Of a DNA stretch of 64,000 nucleotides, positions 47,198 through 55,757 are shown one piece after another; position 1 is the first letter of the stretch; each line of letters starts with the position of its first letter. This stretch comes from an uncultured Kangiella sp. (lineage in GTDB: Bacteria; Pseudomonadota; Gammaproteobacteria; Enterobacterales; Kangiellaceae). The position numbers and the translations under genes are program-made. The notes under the pieces were generated by a model. The model saw only the letters and a program-made list of their open reading frames with translations, ran no database searches and was not told where the DNA came from. The stretch covers positions 620,001-684,000 of the forward strand of contig CANNCW010000001.1 of assembly GCA_947503345.1 (NCBI GenBank), in the 5' to 3' direction.

Positions 47198-47551
47198 ATG
47201 CAATATTTATTAATGATCTATGCTGCCGAATCTGCTGAGCCCGCCCCTGGCAGTGACGAATTCATGCAATTAATTCAAGAGTATGGCGCCTTTACCGAAG
47301 AAGTTATGGCTGCGGGGGTTTATGTTGGCGGTGAGCCATTGGAGCCCATTTCCACAGCTACTACTGTTCGTGTTCGCAATAATGAGTCACTAGTAACAGA
47401 TGGTCCTTTCGCTGAAACCAAAGAGGTATTGGGGGGCTATTACTTATTAGACTGTGAAAACTTGGATCAGGCTTTGAAATATGCTGCCAAAATTCCAAGT
47501 GCGAAATATGGAAGTGTTGAAGTTAGACCTATAATGCAACTTCCCAGCTAG
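47198..47551 (+). CDS. YCII-related DGPF-domain protein
   Basis: A 117-residue YciI-fold protein with the DGPF signature (V-T-D-G-P-F-A-E-T-K-E) and M-Q-Y-L-L-M-I-Y at the start. DGPF proteins are typically encoded beside ECF42 sigma factors and are thought to be their targets or partners. The sigma gene follows nine bases after its stop, which supports that pairing. AGAGGAA site before the ATG. Confidence 0.93.
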   Translation: MQYLLMIYAAESAEPAPGSDEFMQLIQEYGAFTEEVMAAGVYVGGEPLEPISTATTVRVRNNESLVTDGPFAETKEVLGGYYLLDCENLDQALKYAAKIPSAKYGSVEVRPIMQLPS

Positions 47552-47560
47552 TTTTAAATA

Positions 47561-48823
47561 GTGGAAAAAAATAAGCACACTGTCTCTATTCAGTCTAATA
47601 TCGAAAGGGCAGTGCGCTCTTGTTATGGCAAAATCATTTCGCAATTAACTTATCATTTTAAAAGTCTTGATTTAGCAGAAGAAGCAATGCAAGAAGCTTC
47701 AATTAGCGCCTTAAAACATTGGCAAGAGCGAGGCCTAGCTTCCGATCCGCAAGGGTGGCTATATGTAACTGCCAAACGCAAAGCCATCGATATCATTAGA
47801 AAAAACCAAAATCATTACAAAAAACAACAAAATCTTAAAGCATTTAATGAAGTGCTAGCCTCTGACACCTTTGACCTCGATAATAATCAACAGACTCACC
47901 AAGACAGGCGGATTGAGTTAATTTTTACTTGTTGTCATCCAGCCCTTGATACAGCTTCGCAAGTAGCATTAACCTTAAATACCATTTGTGGCTTCAGTAC
48001 GGATGAAATCGCTAAAGCCTTTTTATTAAAACGTGCCACAATGGCTCAGCGATTAGTTCGGGCCAAGCAAAAAATATCTAAAGCTAAAATACCTTACAGT
48101 ATTCCAACGGCTGATGAGCTTGAGCAACGATTGACTGGAGTTTTGGGTGTTCTCTATTTGATTTTTAATGAAGCTTATTATTCCAAAGGGAGTCAATATC
48201 TCAGCTCTAAAGCCCTTGCTGAAGAAGCCATTAATTTAGCTCATTTAATTAACCAACAATTACCAAATAAAGCTGAACTTCTTGGCCTACTTGCTTTGAT
48301 GAGTTTTAACTTTTCTAGGTTTGATGCTCGACTGGATAAGTTTGGGCGAAGTATAAGTCTTAATAAACAAAATAGAGCCCTTTGGTCTGACGAACAGATT
48401 AGAAATGGCAATCAATACCTAAAGTCCGCTGTAGCTTTAAAAAAAGTTGGAGCGTATCAAATTCAAGCAGCAATAAGTGCAGTGCATTCAACTTCTGACT
48501 CGTTTGAAACCACCGATTGGCTGCAAATATATGGTCTTTACCAAAAATTACTCCAATACCATAAAACTCCTATTGTCGAACTCAATGCAGCGATAGCTCT
48601 AGCTTATACAGGTCATCCGAAACAAGCCTTGCAAAACATCCTATCATTAGAGCAAGAGGGTCAATTAAATGGATACCATCTACTCTATGCAAGCAAAGCG
48701 TTTTGTTTAAAGCAAATAGGGGAAAAGGAGTCGAGTAAAGCAGCTCTAAATAAAGCCATTGAACTTAGTGATAACCAGTTTCAAAAGGATTTCTTTCAAC
48801 AAGAATTAGCCAGCTGGTTTTAA
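47561..48823 (+). CDS. ECF42-type sigma factor with C-terminal TPR-like extension
   Basis: A 420-residue sigma factor: region 2 at about 10-80 (L-A-E-E-A-M-Q-E-A, then G-W-L-Y-V-T-A-K-R-K-A-I-D), region 4 at about 120-175, then a long helical extension (about 190-415). Near the end of region 4 and the junction are A-L-T-L-N-T-I-C-G-F-S and F-N-E-A-Y-Y. This matches ECF42, which regulates through the extension instead of an anti-sigma factor. It starts at GTG 47561, nine bases after the DGPF gene. It ends four bases before the convergent ftsX stop. Confidence 0.9.
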   Translation: MEKNKHTVSIQSNIERAVRSCYGKIISQLTYHFKSLDLAEEAMQEASISALKHWQERGLASDPQGWLYVTAKRKAIDIIRKNQNHYKKQQNLKAFNEVLASDTFDLDNNQQTHQDRRIELIFTCCHPALDTASQVALTLNTICGFSTDEIAKAFLLKRATMAQRLVRAKQKISKAKIPYSIPTADELEQRLTGVLGVLYLIFNEAYYSKGSQYLSSKALAEEAINLAHLINQQLPNKAELLGLLALMSFNFSRFDARLDKFGRSISLNKQNRALWSDEQIRNGNQYLKSAVALKKVGAYQIQAAISAVHSTSDSFETTDWLQIYGLYQKLLQYHKTPIVELNAAIALAYTGHPKQALQNILSLEQEGQLNGYHLLYASKAFCLKQIGEKESSKAALNKAIELSDNQFQKDFFQQELASWF

Positions 48824-48826
48824 GTT

Positions 48827-49783
48827 TTAGGTCGGCTGGATTTCTTTTAAGTGTTTTCTCACGGAAATCCATGAACCGATTAAACCGAGTAGGGCGCCAA
48901 TACCGATTAAAGCAAAGGTTTGGCTTAGGGTTAATCCTAGCAATTGATATTGGCTTTGATACAGCTCAGCTAGGCGGCTGGTCGAAGAGGCCACCATATT
49001 ACCTAAAATGCTTATCATAAGCGCAGCAATAACTCCCGCCATTAATCCGTACCAAAAACCTGTATATAAAAAAGGACGTCGAATAAAAGCATCCGTTGCA
49101 CCAACTAATTTAATCACTTGAATTTCTTCACGACGATTTAAAATTGCCAAACGAATGGTGTTACCAACAATTAGTAAAACACCAACCCCCAATAGAAAGC
49201 TTATAAAAGAACCTATTTTTTCAGATATTTTTAAAATTTCTTGGTAACGGTTAATCCATTCAGCATCTAAGCTAGAAGTATCCACTAAAGATAATTCTTC
49301 CAAGCTGTCAACCAAAGGTTGCAACTCCGATAATGCAACTTGGCCATCATCAGGAACCAAACTAATGACCATGGGCAGTGGATTTTCTGACAACATTTCC
49401 AATGAATCTGCAAATCCGGAGTGTTGCTTAAATTCTTCTAGGGCTTGCTCTTTAGTAACCAATGAAACGGATTGATATCTATCATCTTGTAAAAGCTGTG
49501 CGACCAATTCCTGTGCTTGAGACTGACTCGCCGATTCTTGCAAATATAAAGAAATCGCCATGCTTGAGTCCCAGTCGCTGGAAAGCGCTTTAGCATTGTT
49601 AGTCATGATATAAAATATACCAGGCAAGGCGAGGGCAATGGCCAAAACTAAAATCGTTAACAAGCTATTTGCAGGATGTTTAAAAATGGCTAATAAACTA
49701 TCGATCGAATTTTTCTTATGCAGTTGGACTGCCATTTTAAAACGATCAACAAAGCTAACCTTAGAAGTAGTTGCACCGGCCAT
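48827..49783 (-). CDS. ftsX: Cell division protein FtsX
   Basis: The membrane subunit of FtsEX, which couples ATP hydrolysis at the septum to amidase activation. The 318 residues have four spans (about 48-68, 187-210, 236-258 and 288-308) with a periplasmic loop after the first. The family motif N-T-I-R-L-A-I-L-N-R-R-E-E-I-Q-V-I-K-L-V-G-A is present. Its start overlaps the ftsE stop by one base. Confidence 0.96.
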   Translation of the reverse strand: MAGATTSKVSFVDRFKMAVQLHKKNSIDSLLAIFKHPANSLLTILVLAIALALPGIFYIMTNNAKALSSDWDSSMAISLYLQESASQSQAQELVAQLLQDDRYQSVSLVTKEQALEEFKQHSGFADSLEMLSENPLPMVISLVPDDGQVALSELQPLVDSLEELSLVDTSSLDAEWINRYQEILKISEKIGSFISFLLGVGVLLIVGNTIRLAILNRREEIQVIKLVGATDAFIRRPFLYTGFWYGLMAGVIAALMISILGNMVASSTSRLAELYQSQYQLLGLTLSQTFALIGIGALLGLIGSWISVRKHLKEIQPT

Positions 49784-50463
49784 TAGGAATGCGCCTCTTC
49801 ATTTAAATCGTTTCGAATGGTCCTGCCATCTTTTAAGGTAATTACAGGATGTTTTAATCGAGCAATTAACCCAAGATCGTGCGAGGCAATCAAAACGCTA
49901 ACGCCCACTTGGTTAAATTGTTCAAATAAACTCATGATCTCCGCTGACAACTCAGGATCTAAATTACCCGTCGGTTCATCAGCGAGTAAAAGCGGAGGCT
50001 TGTTCACCACAGCACGTGCAATACCAACACGTTGTTGCTCACCACCGGATAATTGGATCGGAAGTTGTTTTTCTTTTTTCAGTAGACCTACTTTATCTAA
50101 AGCGGCTCGCACTCTCTTCGGAATATCGCGTTCAGCTACCCCAGCAATCACTAAGGGTAGGGCGACATTGTCATAAACAGTGCGATCATAAAGCAGTCGG
50201 TGATCTTGGAAAATCATGCCTATTTTACGGCGATGAAAGGGAATTTGACGATCTTTGGCTTGGGAAATATTTTGTCCGTCAAGAATCACCTGTCCACGAG
50301 TAGGGCGCTCCATCAATGCAATAAGTTTTAAAAGGGTACTTTTCCCAGCACCAGAATGGCCGGTAAGAAATGCCATTTCACCATGATTAAGCGCGAAGCT
50401 GACCCCTTTTAAGGCTTCGTGGCCACCTTCGTATCGCTTAAAAACCTGGTGAAATTCAATCAT
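49783..50463 (-). CDS. ftsE: Cell division ATP-binding protein FtsE
   Basis: The ATPase subunit of FtsEX. Walker [10 protein letters not shown], signature L-S-G-G-E-Q-Q-R and Walker [11 protein letters not shown] are intact. 226 residues, full length. Middle gene of ftsY-ftsE-ftsX. Confidence 0.97.
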   Translation of the reverse strand: MIEFHQVFKRYEGGHEALKGVSFALNHGEMAFLTGHSGAGKSTLLKLIALMERPTRGQVILDGQNISQAKDRQIPFHRRKIGMIFQDHRLLYDRTVYDNVALPLVIAGVAERDIPKRVRAALDKVGLLKKEKQLPIQLSGGEQQRVGIARAVVNKPPLLLADEPTGNLDPELSAEIMSLFEQFNQVGVSVLIASHDLGLIARLKHPVITLKDGRTIRNDLNEEAHS

Positions 50464-50482
50464 TTATAGTTTTAATTCTCTT

Positions 50483-51733
50483 TTAATCAGTTTGCGCAGC
50501 TTCTTTTTCAAAAAGTGCCTCAATAAAATCTTGGCTATCAAATGGGCGCAAATCATCAATCCCTTCACCTACCCCAATAAAACGGATTGGAATGGATAAT
50601 TTATCCGCCAATGCAAAAATTACTCCACCTTTGGCTGTGCCGTCAAGCTTGGTGATCGAAATACCTGACAAACCTACCGCTTCATGGAAATGTTCTGCCT
50701 GACTTAAAGCGTTTTGCCCTGTCCCAGCATCCACCACCAGCATAGTTTCATGAGGTGCTTCTGGATCAAGCTTTTGCATTACACGCACCACTTTCTCAAG
50801 CTCATCCATTAAATTGGACTTAGTATGCAAACGTCCTGCGGTGTCGGCAATTAACACATCAACATTCCGAGCTTGAGCTGCTTGTAGTGCATCAAATACC
50901 ACCGAAGCAGAATCAGCTCCTGTATGTTGTGCCGTAACATGAATATTGTTTCGTTCACCCCAAACCTGTAATTGCTCTACCGCTGCCGCGCGGAAAGTAT
51001 CACCCGCTGCTAACATTACGGATTTGCCTTCGCTTTGGTATTTTTTAGCTAACTTACCAATAGTTGTAGTTTTACCGACGCCATTGACGCCAACCATTAA
51101 AATCACAAAAGGTTTCTTTGTAATCTCCAAAGGCGCGGAGCAGGGCGCGACAATCTCTGATAACAGTTCACGCAAGCGGTCCATTAATGCTGCCGGATCT
51201 TTTAACTCTTTGCGGGCTGACTTCTCCGTTAGATCATCAATAATCTTACGAGTTGCTTCAACCCCAACATCCGCCATTAAAAGCTGTGTTTCTATTTCTT
51301 CTAATAGATCATCGTCAATTTGTTTAGAACCTAAAACTAAGTCCGCTATACCACTTGTAAGTTGGGTTCTGGTTTTACTTAAACCTGACTTTAAACGCGC
51401 AAAGAAGCCTGTTTTCTTAGGTTTTTCTTGCGGTTGCTCTAATGTTTCGGCAGGCTCTTGAACAACTTCTTCAACCATTTCATCAAACGTTTGTTCAGTC
51501 TTTTCTTCCTCGATTACCGATTCAATGGTTTCTTCCAAAAACTCATCTACCTCAGAAACAACTTCAATTTCTTCTACGGAATCTAGCTCGGTTACGCTTT
51601 CCAATAACTCATCAGCAAACTGCTCAGTTTCTAACTCAGTATTTTGCTCATCTTTTTGGTCACTAATCTCTGTTGGAGAATCTTCTTTTTTTCGGAAAAA
51701 GCCAAATAGGCCACCTTTTTTCTTTTCGCTCAT
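50483..51733 (-). CDS. ftsY: Signal recognition particle receptor FtsY
   Basis: The SRP receptor GTPase that docks ribosomes making membrane proteins. An acidic A domain (about 1-105, many Glu/Asp) precedes the NG domain with G-V-N-G-V-G-K-T-T-T (G1), D-T-F-R-A-A-A-V-E-Q-L (G2), D-T-A-G-R (G3) and T-K-L-D-G-T-A-K-G-G (G4/G5). 416 residues. It is divergent from rsmD, as usual, and leads the ftsYEX operon. Confidence 0.97.
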   Translation of the reverse strand: MSEKKKGGLFGFFRKKEDSPTEISDQKDEQNTELETEQFADELLESVTELDSVEEIEVVSEVDEFLEETIESVIEEEKTEQTFDEMVEEVVQEPAETLEQPQEKPKKTGFFARLKSGLSKTRTQLTSGIADLVLGSKQIDDDLLEEIETQLLMADVGVEATRKIIDDLTEKSARKELKDPAALMDRLRELLSEIVAPCSAPLEITKKPFVILMVGVNGVGKTTTIGKLAKKYQSEGKSVMLAAGDTFRAAAVEQLQVWGERNNIHVTAQHTGADSASVVFDALQAAQARNVDVLIADTAGRLHTKSNLMDELEKVVRVMQKLDPEAPHETMLVVDAGTGQNALSQAEHFHEAVGLSGISITKLDGTAKGGVIFALADKLSIPIRFIGVGEGIDDLRPFDSQDFIEALFEKEAAQTD

Positions 51734-51788
51734 GTTGCTCTAATTCTGTTTTTTTGCATTAGTATCAAGGGCAAAAGTCATTCGCCAC

Positions 51789-51816
51789 TTGTTAAAATCA
51801 TTTAAGGCGCTATCCT
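51789..51816 (+). promoter_or_regulatory. Probable rsmD promoter
   Basis: TTGTTA (51789-51794) and TATCCT (51811-51816), separated by 16 bases, lie about 65 bases upstream of rsmD. Confidence 0.45.
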
Positions 51817-51879
51817 ATCATTTTAAAGCCCAATCCGTTAGTTAAAACAGGATAAACGCATCCTACAAACCTATAAACT

Positions 51880-52500
51880 ATGGCCAATCGACAAAAACGC
51901 AACCAAGCTTTTACAAAATCGTCCAAAAGTGGCAAAAAAGGCATTTTTCGAGTTATCGGTGGCCAATGGAAAGGGCGCAAATTAAATTTTATCGAAGTCG
52001 AAGGTTTAAGGCCTAGTTTAGATAGAGTCCGTGAGACCTTATTCAATTGGCTACAAACTGAAATTCACGGCTCCAAAGCCTTAGATTTGTTTGCCGGTTC
52101 TGGTGCGATTGGAATAGAAGCGCTCTCACGTGGTGCTGATTGGGTTCAATTTGTAGAACTAAACAGCAAAGCAGCTGGACAACTCGCTAATAACTTAGAT
52201 TTGCTAAAAACAGATAAAGCCAGCCTAGTTACTGGGAATGCCTTAAAGTTTATTCAAACCAATCAACATGAGTTCGACTTGATCTTCCTAGATCCTCCTT
52301 TCCATAAAGGGATCGCACAGGAGGTTATTAATCTTTTAGCACAATCCAAATGGTTGAAACCTGGTAACAAAATTTACTTAGAAATTGAACAAGGATTGAC
52401 GCTTGATATTCCAGATACATGGCAACTCAGCAAGGATAAAAAAGCAGGGCAGCTAGTCTACAAAATGTTTGAAGTTAATGAGGTTTCCGATGATATCTAA
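51880..52500 (+). CDS. rsmD: 16S rRNA m2G966 methyltransferase RsmD
   Basis: Methylates G966 of 16S rRNA. It begins with a basic segment, then R-V-I-G-G-Q-W-K-G-R-K. The SAM loop is D-L-F-A-G-S-G-A-I-G-I-E-A and the catalytic motif is D-L-I-F-L-D-P-P-F. 206 residues. Divergent from ftsY. The next gene overlaps its 3' end by 11 bases. Confidence 0.95.
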   Translation: MANRQKRNQAFTKSSKSGKKGIFRVIGGQWKGRKLNFIEVEGLRPSLDRVRETLFNWLQTEIHGSKALDLFAGSGAIGIEALSRGADWVQFVELNSKAAGQLANNLDLLKTDKASLVTGNALKFIQTNQHEFDLIFLDPPFHKGIAQEVINLLAQSKWLKPGNKIYLEIEQGLTLDIPDTWQLSKDKKAGQLVYKMFEVNEVSDDI

Positions 52501-52834
52501 TACAGAATTATTATTTTCCTACGGTACTTTACAACTTCGGTCGGTTCAACTTGATGCTTTTGGCCGTGAGTTAACTGGTCATGAAGATACTTTAATCGGT
52601 TACCGTGTTGAAGCATTAGAAATAACAGACCCACAAGTTCTAGCTATCAGCCAGCAACAGTATCACCCGATACTTATCAAGACTAAAAATATAAATGATA
52701 CGGTTACCGGAATGGTTTTTGAGATAACTCATGAAGAGTTGTTAAAAGCTGATCATTATGAAGTTGACGATTATCAGCGGGTATTAGGTGATTTTTTATC
52801 TGGTCGAAAAGCTTGGATTTACGCCTCAAAATAA
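52490..52834 (+). CDS. Gamma-glutamylcyclotransferase-like protein
   Basis: A 114-residue GGCT-fold protein (AIG2-like): L-L-F-S-Y-G-T-L-Q near the start, then G-H-E-D-T-L-I-G-Y and a central V-T-G-M-V-F-E-I. The acidic residue of H-Y-E-V-D-D-Y may be catalytic. Substrate not evident; members include gamma-glutamylamine cyclotransferases. The start at ATG 52490 has a GAGG site; its overlap with rsmD indicates coupling. Confidence 0.85.
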   Translation: MISNTELLFSYGTLQLRSVQLDAFGRELTGHEDTLIGYRVEALEITDPQVLAISQQQYHPILIKTKNINDTVTGMVFEITHEELLKADHYEVDDYQRVLGDFLSGRKAWIYASK

Positions 52835-52941
52835 CCCGTACGACTTACAAGCATTCCATTCTAATACTGAGACCTACGCCTAGACTTGTAAATTTCTTTG
52901 ACAGATACTATAGCTAATTACGCAACTATCTGGAGTCTTTT

Positions 52942-54387
52942 ATGCCAAGACTATTGGGGTTAATTCTTTTTTCATTCTTCGTCCTTATATTGGCTTCTCA
53001 AACTTTGAAAGCTAACAGTGAACCGAGTTCCGCTTCACTTTCCATTAAGGTAAATGCAAACGAGTTTATTACCACTGTACCTTTTCGTGATGAAAACTAC
53101 CGATTAGAACTCTATCGAACTAACGTTTATTCTGATAACTTCAAAGTTCACAACAATTCAAGAAATATAAGCGTTGATCCAATCCGCACTTATAGTGGCT
53201 TTGTTAAAGGAACCAATTATGTAACGACTGCGATAGTTTCTGAGAGTAACATTCGAATCAAAATATTTACTGAAATAAATGTTATTTCCGCTACTAAAGA
53301 GAATCTAGCTAAGACTTCTGATTTTTCAATCTCTGCTCAAGATCACTCTAATACCCCGGTCAATTATCAAGAAGCTATTACCAATCCATTACCAACTTTC
53401 GCTCAGCCAAAATCCCAGAGTGCCTGCGGCGTTAAAAAAGCCACGGTGAGCTTTGATTGTTCTGGTGATTGCTATCAATTTTTTAGCCAAGATGCTAACG
53501 CAGTCAACCAAGAAGTAGCTGAAGCTATAAATGCCTTAAATGTTATCTATGTCCGAGATTTAAGAGTTGAGCTTGAGTTAGGCTCGATACTCATTCGAGA
53601 TAATGCCGATACTGACCCTTATGCATCGCTATCCGAAGGTGGCGACTTACTTGATGCGCTACGAGATGATTGGAACGCAAACGATAGAGGGGATTTCGAC
53701 CTTGCGGCTTTAATTGATCCAGATATTGGCGGTGGCCTTGCCTACGTTGGAACTGTTTGTGGCTCATTTAAATACTCTATAAACGGGCTAGGCTCTTCTT
53801 TTATTCCTATTTTACGCCATGAACTAGGCCATAACTTTGGCTCTAATCATTTCGAAGGTGGCTCTCCAGAAGGTGAAACCATTATGTCAGGAAACTCATT
53901 TGCTCGTTTCTCTGGCCCTGAAAAAGATGTAATTATGCAAAGCATGCCCTCTTTTACTTGTCTCGAAGATATTGGCAACTTCGCTAGCCCCGTGGAGCCT
54001 TATGCTCATTTTGACGATGCCACTGTTGAACAAAATCAATCTCAAATGATTAGCGTTCTTACGAATGATGAAGATGCAAACTGTGATACTTTATCTTTAG
54101 AAAGTGTTGATGCTACCAGTAGCTTAGGGAATAGCTTATCAATTAGTGGCAGTGATATTTTATATAATGCCAACTCTACTAATACCGGCACAGATACTTT
54201 TACTTATAAGGTTGCCGATGGAACAGGGCAAGTCGCAACAGGAAACGTACGCGTTCAAGTTACGGCGGCTCCTACGCCACCAACTCCGCCACCAGAACCA
54301 GAAACCAGTTCAGGGGGAGGAAGCTTTTCTTTTTGGTTAAGCTTTTTACTTATTCCAATAGCTCTTCATCGGCGCAGAGAAGGGTAA
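52942..54387 (+). CDS. Secreted metzincin protease with GlyGly-CTERM tail
   Basis: A 481-residue exported protein. The signal peptide is residues 1-24. A reprolysin-like zinc protease domain has the metzincin site H-E-L-G-H-N-F-G-S-N-H (His293, Glu294, His297, His303) and I-M-S-G-N-S-F as the Met-turn. A cadherin/Ig-like domain follows at about 355-440 (V-L-T-N-D-E-D-A-N, then T-G-T-D-T-F-T-Y-K-V-A-D). The end has a Pro/Ser/Gly linker, one hydrophobic helix and H-R-R-R, the GlyGly-CTERM pattern. It is probably secreted by type II secretion and surface-sorted; it would digest external proteins. Confidence 0.88.
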   Translation: MPRLLGLILFSFFVLILASQTLKANSEPSSASLSIKVNANEFITTVPFRDENYRLELYRTNVYSDNFKVHNNSRNISVDPIRTYSGFVKGTNYVTTAIVSESNIRIKIFTEINVISATKENLAKTSDFSISAQDHSNTPVNYQEAITNPLPTFAQPKSQSACGVKKATVSFDCSGDCYQFFSQDANAVNQEVAEAINALNVIYVRDLRVELELGSILIRDNADTDPYASLSEGGDLLDALRDDWNANDRGDFDLAALIDPDIGGGLAYVGTVCGSFKYSINGLGSSFIPILRHELGHNFGSNHFEGGSPEGETIMSGNSFARFSGPEKDVIMQSMPSFTCLEDIGNFASPVEPYAHFDDATVEQNQSQMISVLTNDEDANCDTLSLESVDATSSLGNSLSISGSDILYNANSTNTGTDTFTYKVADGTGQVATGNVRVQVTAAPTPPTPPPEPETSSGGGSFSFWLSFLLIPIALHRRREG

Positions 54388-54440
54388 TTAAGGGCCTATA
54401 GAAAGATTGCCCCAAAAGATAATTGAAGTTATTGTTAGTA

Positions 54441-54725
54441 TTAGCTTTTATAAAGCACCCGAATTAGATGAAATCCAAAACGGGTTTTGACAGGTCCAAT
54501 ATAACTTTGGTCTTCAGAACCCTTTTTAAACACCGCGTTATCAAATGGCTTTACCATAGCGCCACGCTTAAACTCACCCAAATCACCACCCCGTTTTTTC
54601 GAGGGGCACATAGAATTCCTTTTCGCCAACTGCGAAAAATCAGCCCCGCCGTCTAACTTCTTCGCTAAAGCTAATGCTTCTGGCTCGGTTTTTACTAAAA
54701 TATGTAATGCTGATGCTTTGTTCAT
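54441..54725 (-). CDS. Parvulin-type peptidyl-prolyl isomerase
   Basis: A 94-residue single-domain parvulin (PpiC-like) with no signal peptide, so cytosolic. Motifs: A-S-A-L-H-I-L-V-K-T, then F-S-Q-L-A-K-R-N-S-M-C-P-S, then G-G-D-L-G-E-F-K-R-G-A-M-V-K-P-F, then V-K-T-R-F-G-F-H-L-I. Length and motifs match E. coli PpiC. The cytosine methyltransferase ends nine bases upstream on the same strand, so it may be transcribed with the restriction-modification genes. Confidence 0.93.
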   Translation of the reverse strand: MNKASALHILVKTEPEALALAKKLDGGADFSQLAKRNSMCPSKKRGGDLGEFKRGAMVKPFDNAVFKKGSEDQSYIGPVKTRFGFHLIRVLYKS

Positions 54726-54734
54726 GATTATTTT

Positions 54735-55694
54735 TTATTGATTACTGATGGAATCATATATGTTTTCTGCAATTCTCTTCACAATTGGCACCACTACAGA
54801 GTTACCTGCCTGCTTGTATAACTGAGAATTTGCAATTTTTGGCAATTTGAAGTTTTTCGGAAAACCTTGCAAGTTAAAACATTCACGCGGAGTTAACTTT
54901 CGAATTCCATGTTCAGCAAGTATTAGTGGCACATTATGACCTCCTGTACCCATATTAGCTGTTAATGTTGGACATACATTACTTTTATTTTCTCTTACGT
55001 ACTTTCGTCTCCATTGATAAAAAGTTTTTGGGGTTCTTATAGATTCTTCCAACTGGTTATAAAATTTACATTTTTCCGGCGTGTAATAAAATTTATCATC
55101 CATTTTAGTGGTAAAATCTACAAAATTTGTAATGTCTTTATCTGAATACTCAGGCAGAGGAAAATTAAACTTTTTTGCATTTTCAATATCCTTAAACCCG
55201 ACAATATATATTCGCTCTCTATTCTGAGGAACATCACTATAATCTTTCGCATTGAGAACAGCCGCTTTAATATGATAGCCATTTTGCATCAATGCATCGC
55301 TGATTATCTGAAATGTTTTGCCTTTATCATGCCCAACAAGATTTTTAACATTTTCAAGTAAAAAAGCCTCGGGGCGCTTTGCTTTTATCATCCTTAATGT
55401 TTCGAAAAAAAGATCACCACTATTTTCATCTTCAAATCCTTTTCTATACCCCGCGACACTGAATGAAGTACAAGGAAAGCCGGATAAAAGCACGTCTATA
55501 TCTGGTATATCACTTTCAACTACATCTCTTATATCTTTAATTTCTAATTTACAATTAAAATTCTCTTTGAACGTAAAGCTGGCATTTTTATCAATCTCAT
55601 TTGCATATACAGTTTGAAAATTACCTGTAAGCTCAAATCCCAAATCTAGACCACCCACACCCGCGAATAGGCTCATTAAATTAAACTTTTGCAC
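54735..55694 (-). CDS. DNA cytosine-5 methyltransferase (type II modification enzyme)
   Basis: A 319-residue C5-cytosine methyltransferase. Motif I is L-F-A-G-V-G-G-L-D-L-G-F; motif IV is G-F-P-C-T-S-F-S (catalytic Cys75); motif VI is E-N-V-K-N; motif VIII is Q-N-R-E-R-I-Y-I-V-G; motif X is Q-A-G-N-S-V-V-V-P. It starts at GTG 55694 with an AGAGG site that lies in a small hairpin. The target sequence cannot be read from the protein. It lies 50 bases downstream of the endonuclease gene, forming a type II pair. Confidence 0.93.
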   Translation of the reverse strand: MQKFNLMSLFAGVGGLDLGFELTGNFQTVYANEIDKNASFTFKENFNCKLEIKDIRDVVESDIPDIDVLLSGFPCTSFSVAGYRKGFEDENSGDLFFETLRMIKAKRPEAFLLENVKNLVGHDKGKTFQIISDALMQNGYHIKAAVLNAKDYSDVPQNRERIYIVGFKDIENAKKFNFPLPEYSDKDITNFVDFTTKMDDKFYYTPEKCKFYNQLEESIRTPKTFYQWRRKYVRENKSNVCPTLTANMGTGGHNVPLILAEHGIRKLTPRECFNLQGFPKNFKLPKIANSQLYKQAGNSVVVPIVKRIAENIYDSISNQ

Positions 55695-55698
55695 AATT

Positions 55699-55714
55699 AA
55701 CCTCTCTTTTGAGG
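55699..55714 (-). promoter_or_regulatory. Hairpin over the methyltransferase ribosome site
   Basis: ACCTC and GAGGT pair around a six-base loop and hide the AGAGG ribosome site of the methyltransferase. It could tune its translation. Confidence 0.35.
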
Positions 55715-55721
55715 TAGGATA

Positions 55722-55757
55722 TCACAAGAAATAGCGGCGCGTTGCTATTTCTTGTGA
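55722..55757. promoter_or_regulatory. Perfect 14-bp inverted repeat between endonuclease and methyltransferase
   Basis: TCACAAGAAATAGC (55722-55735) and GCTATTTCTTGTGA (55744-55757) flank an eight-base GC-rich loop. It spans the endonuclease stop codon. No T-run follows, so it looks more like an RNA-processing/attenuator hairpin or protein-binding site than a simple terminator. Confidence 0.6.

Noticed and set aside
50946..51743. Plus-strand frames across ftsY
   Set aside because: They are antisense to the acidic and NG domains of ftsY and have low-complexity Ser-rich translations.
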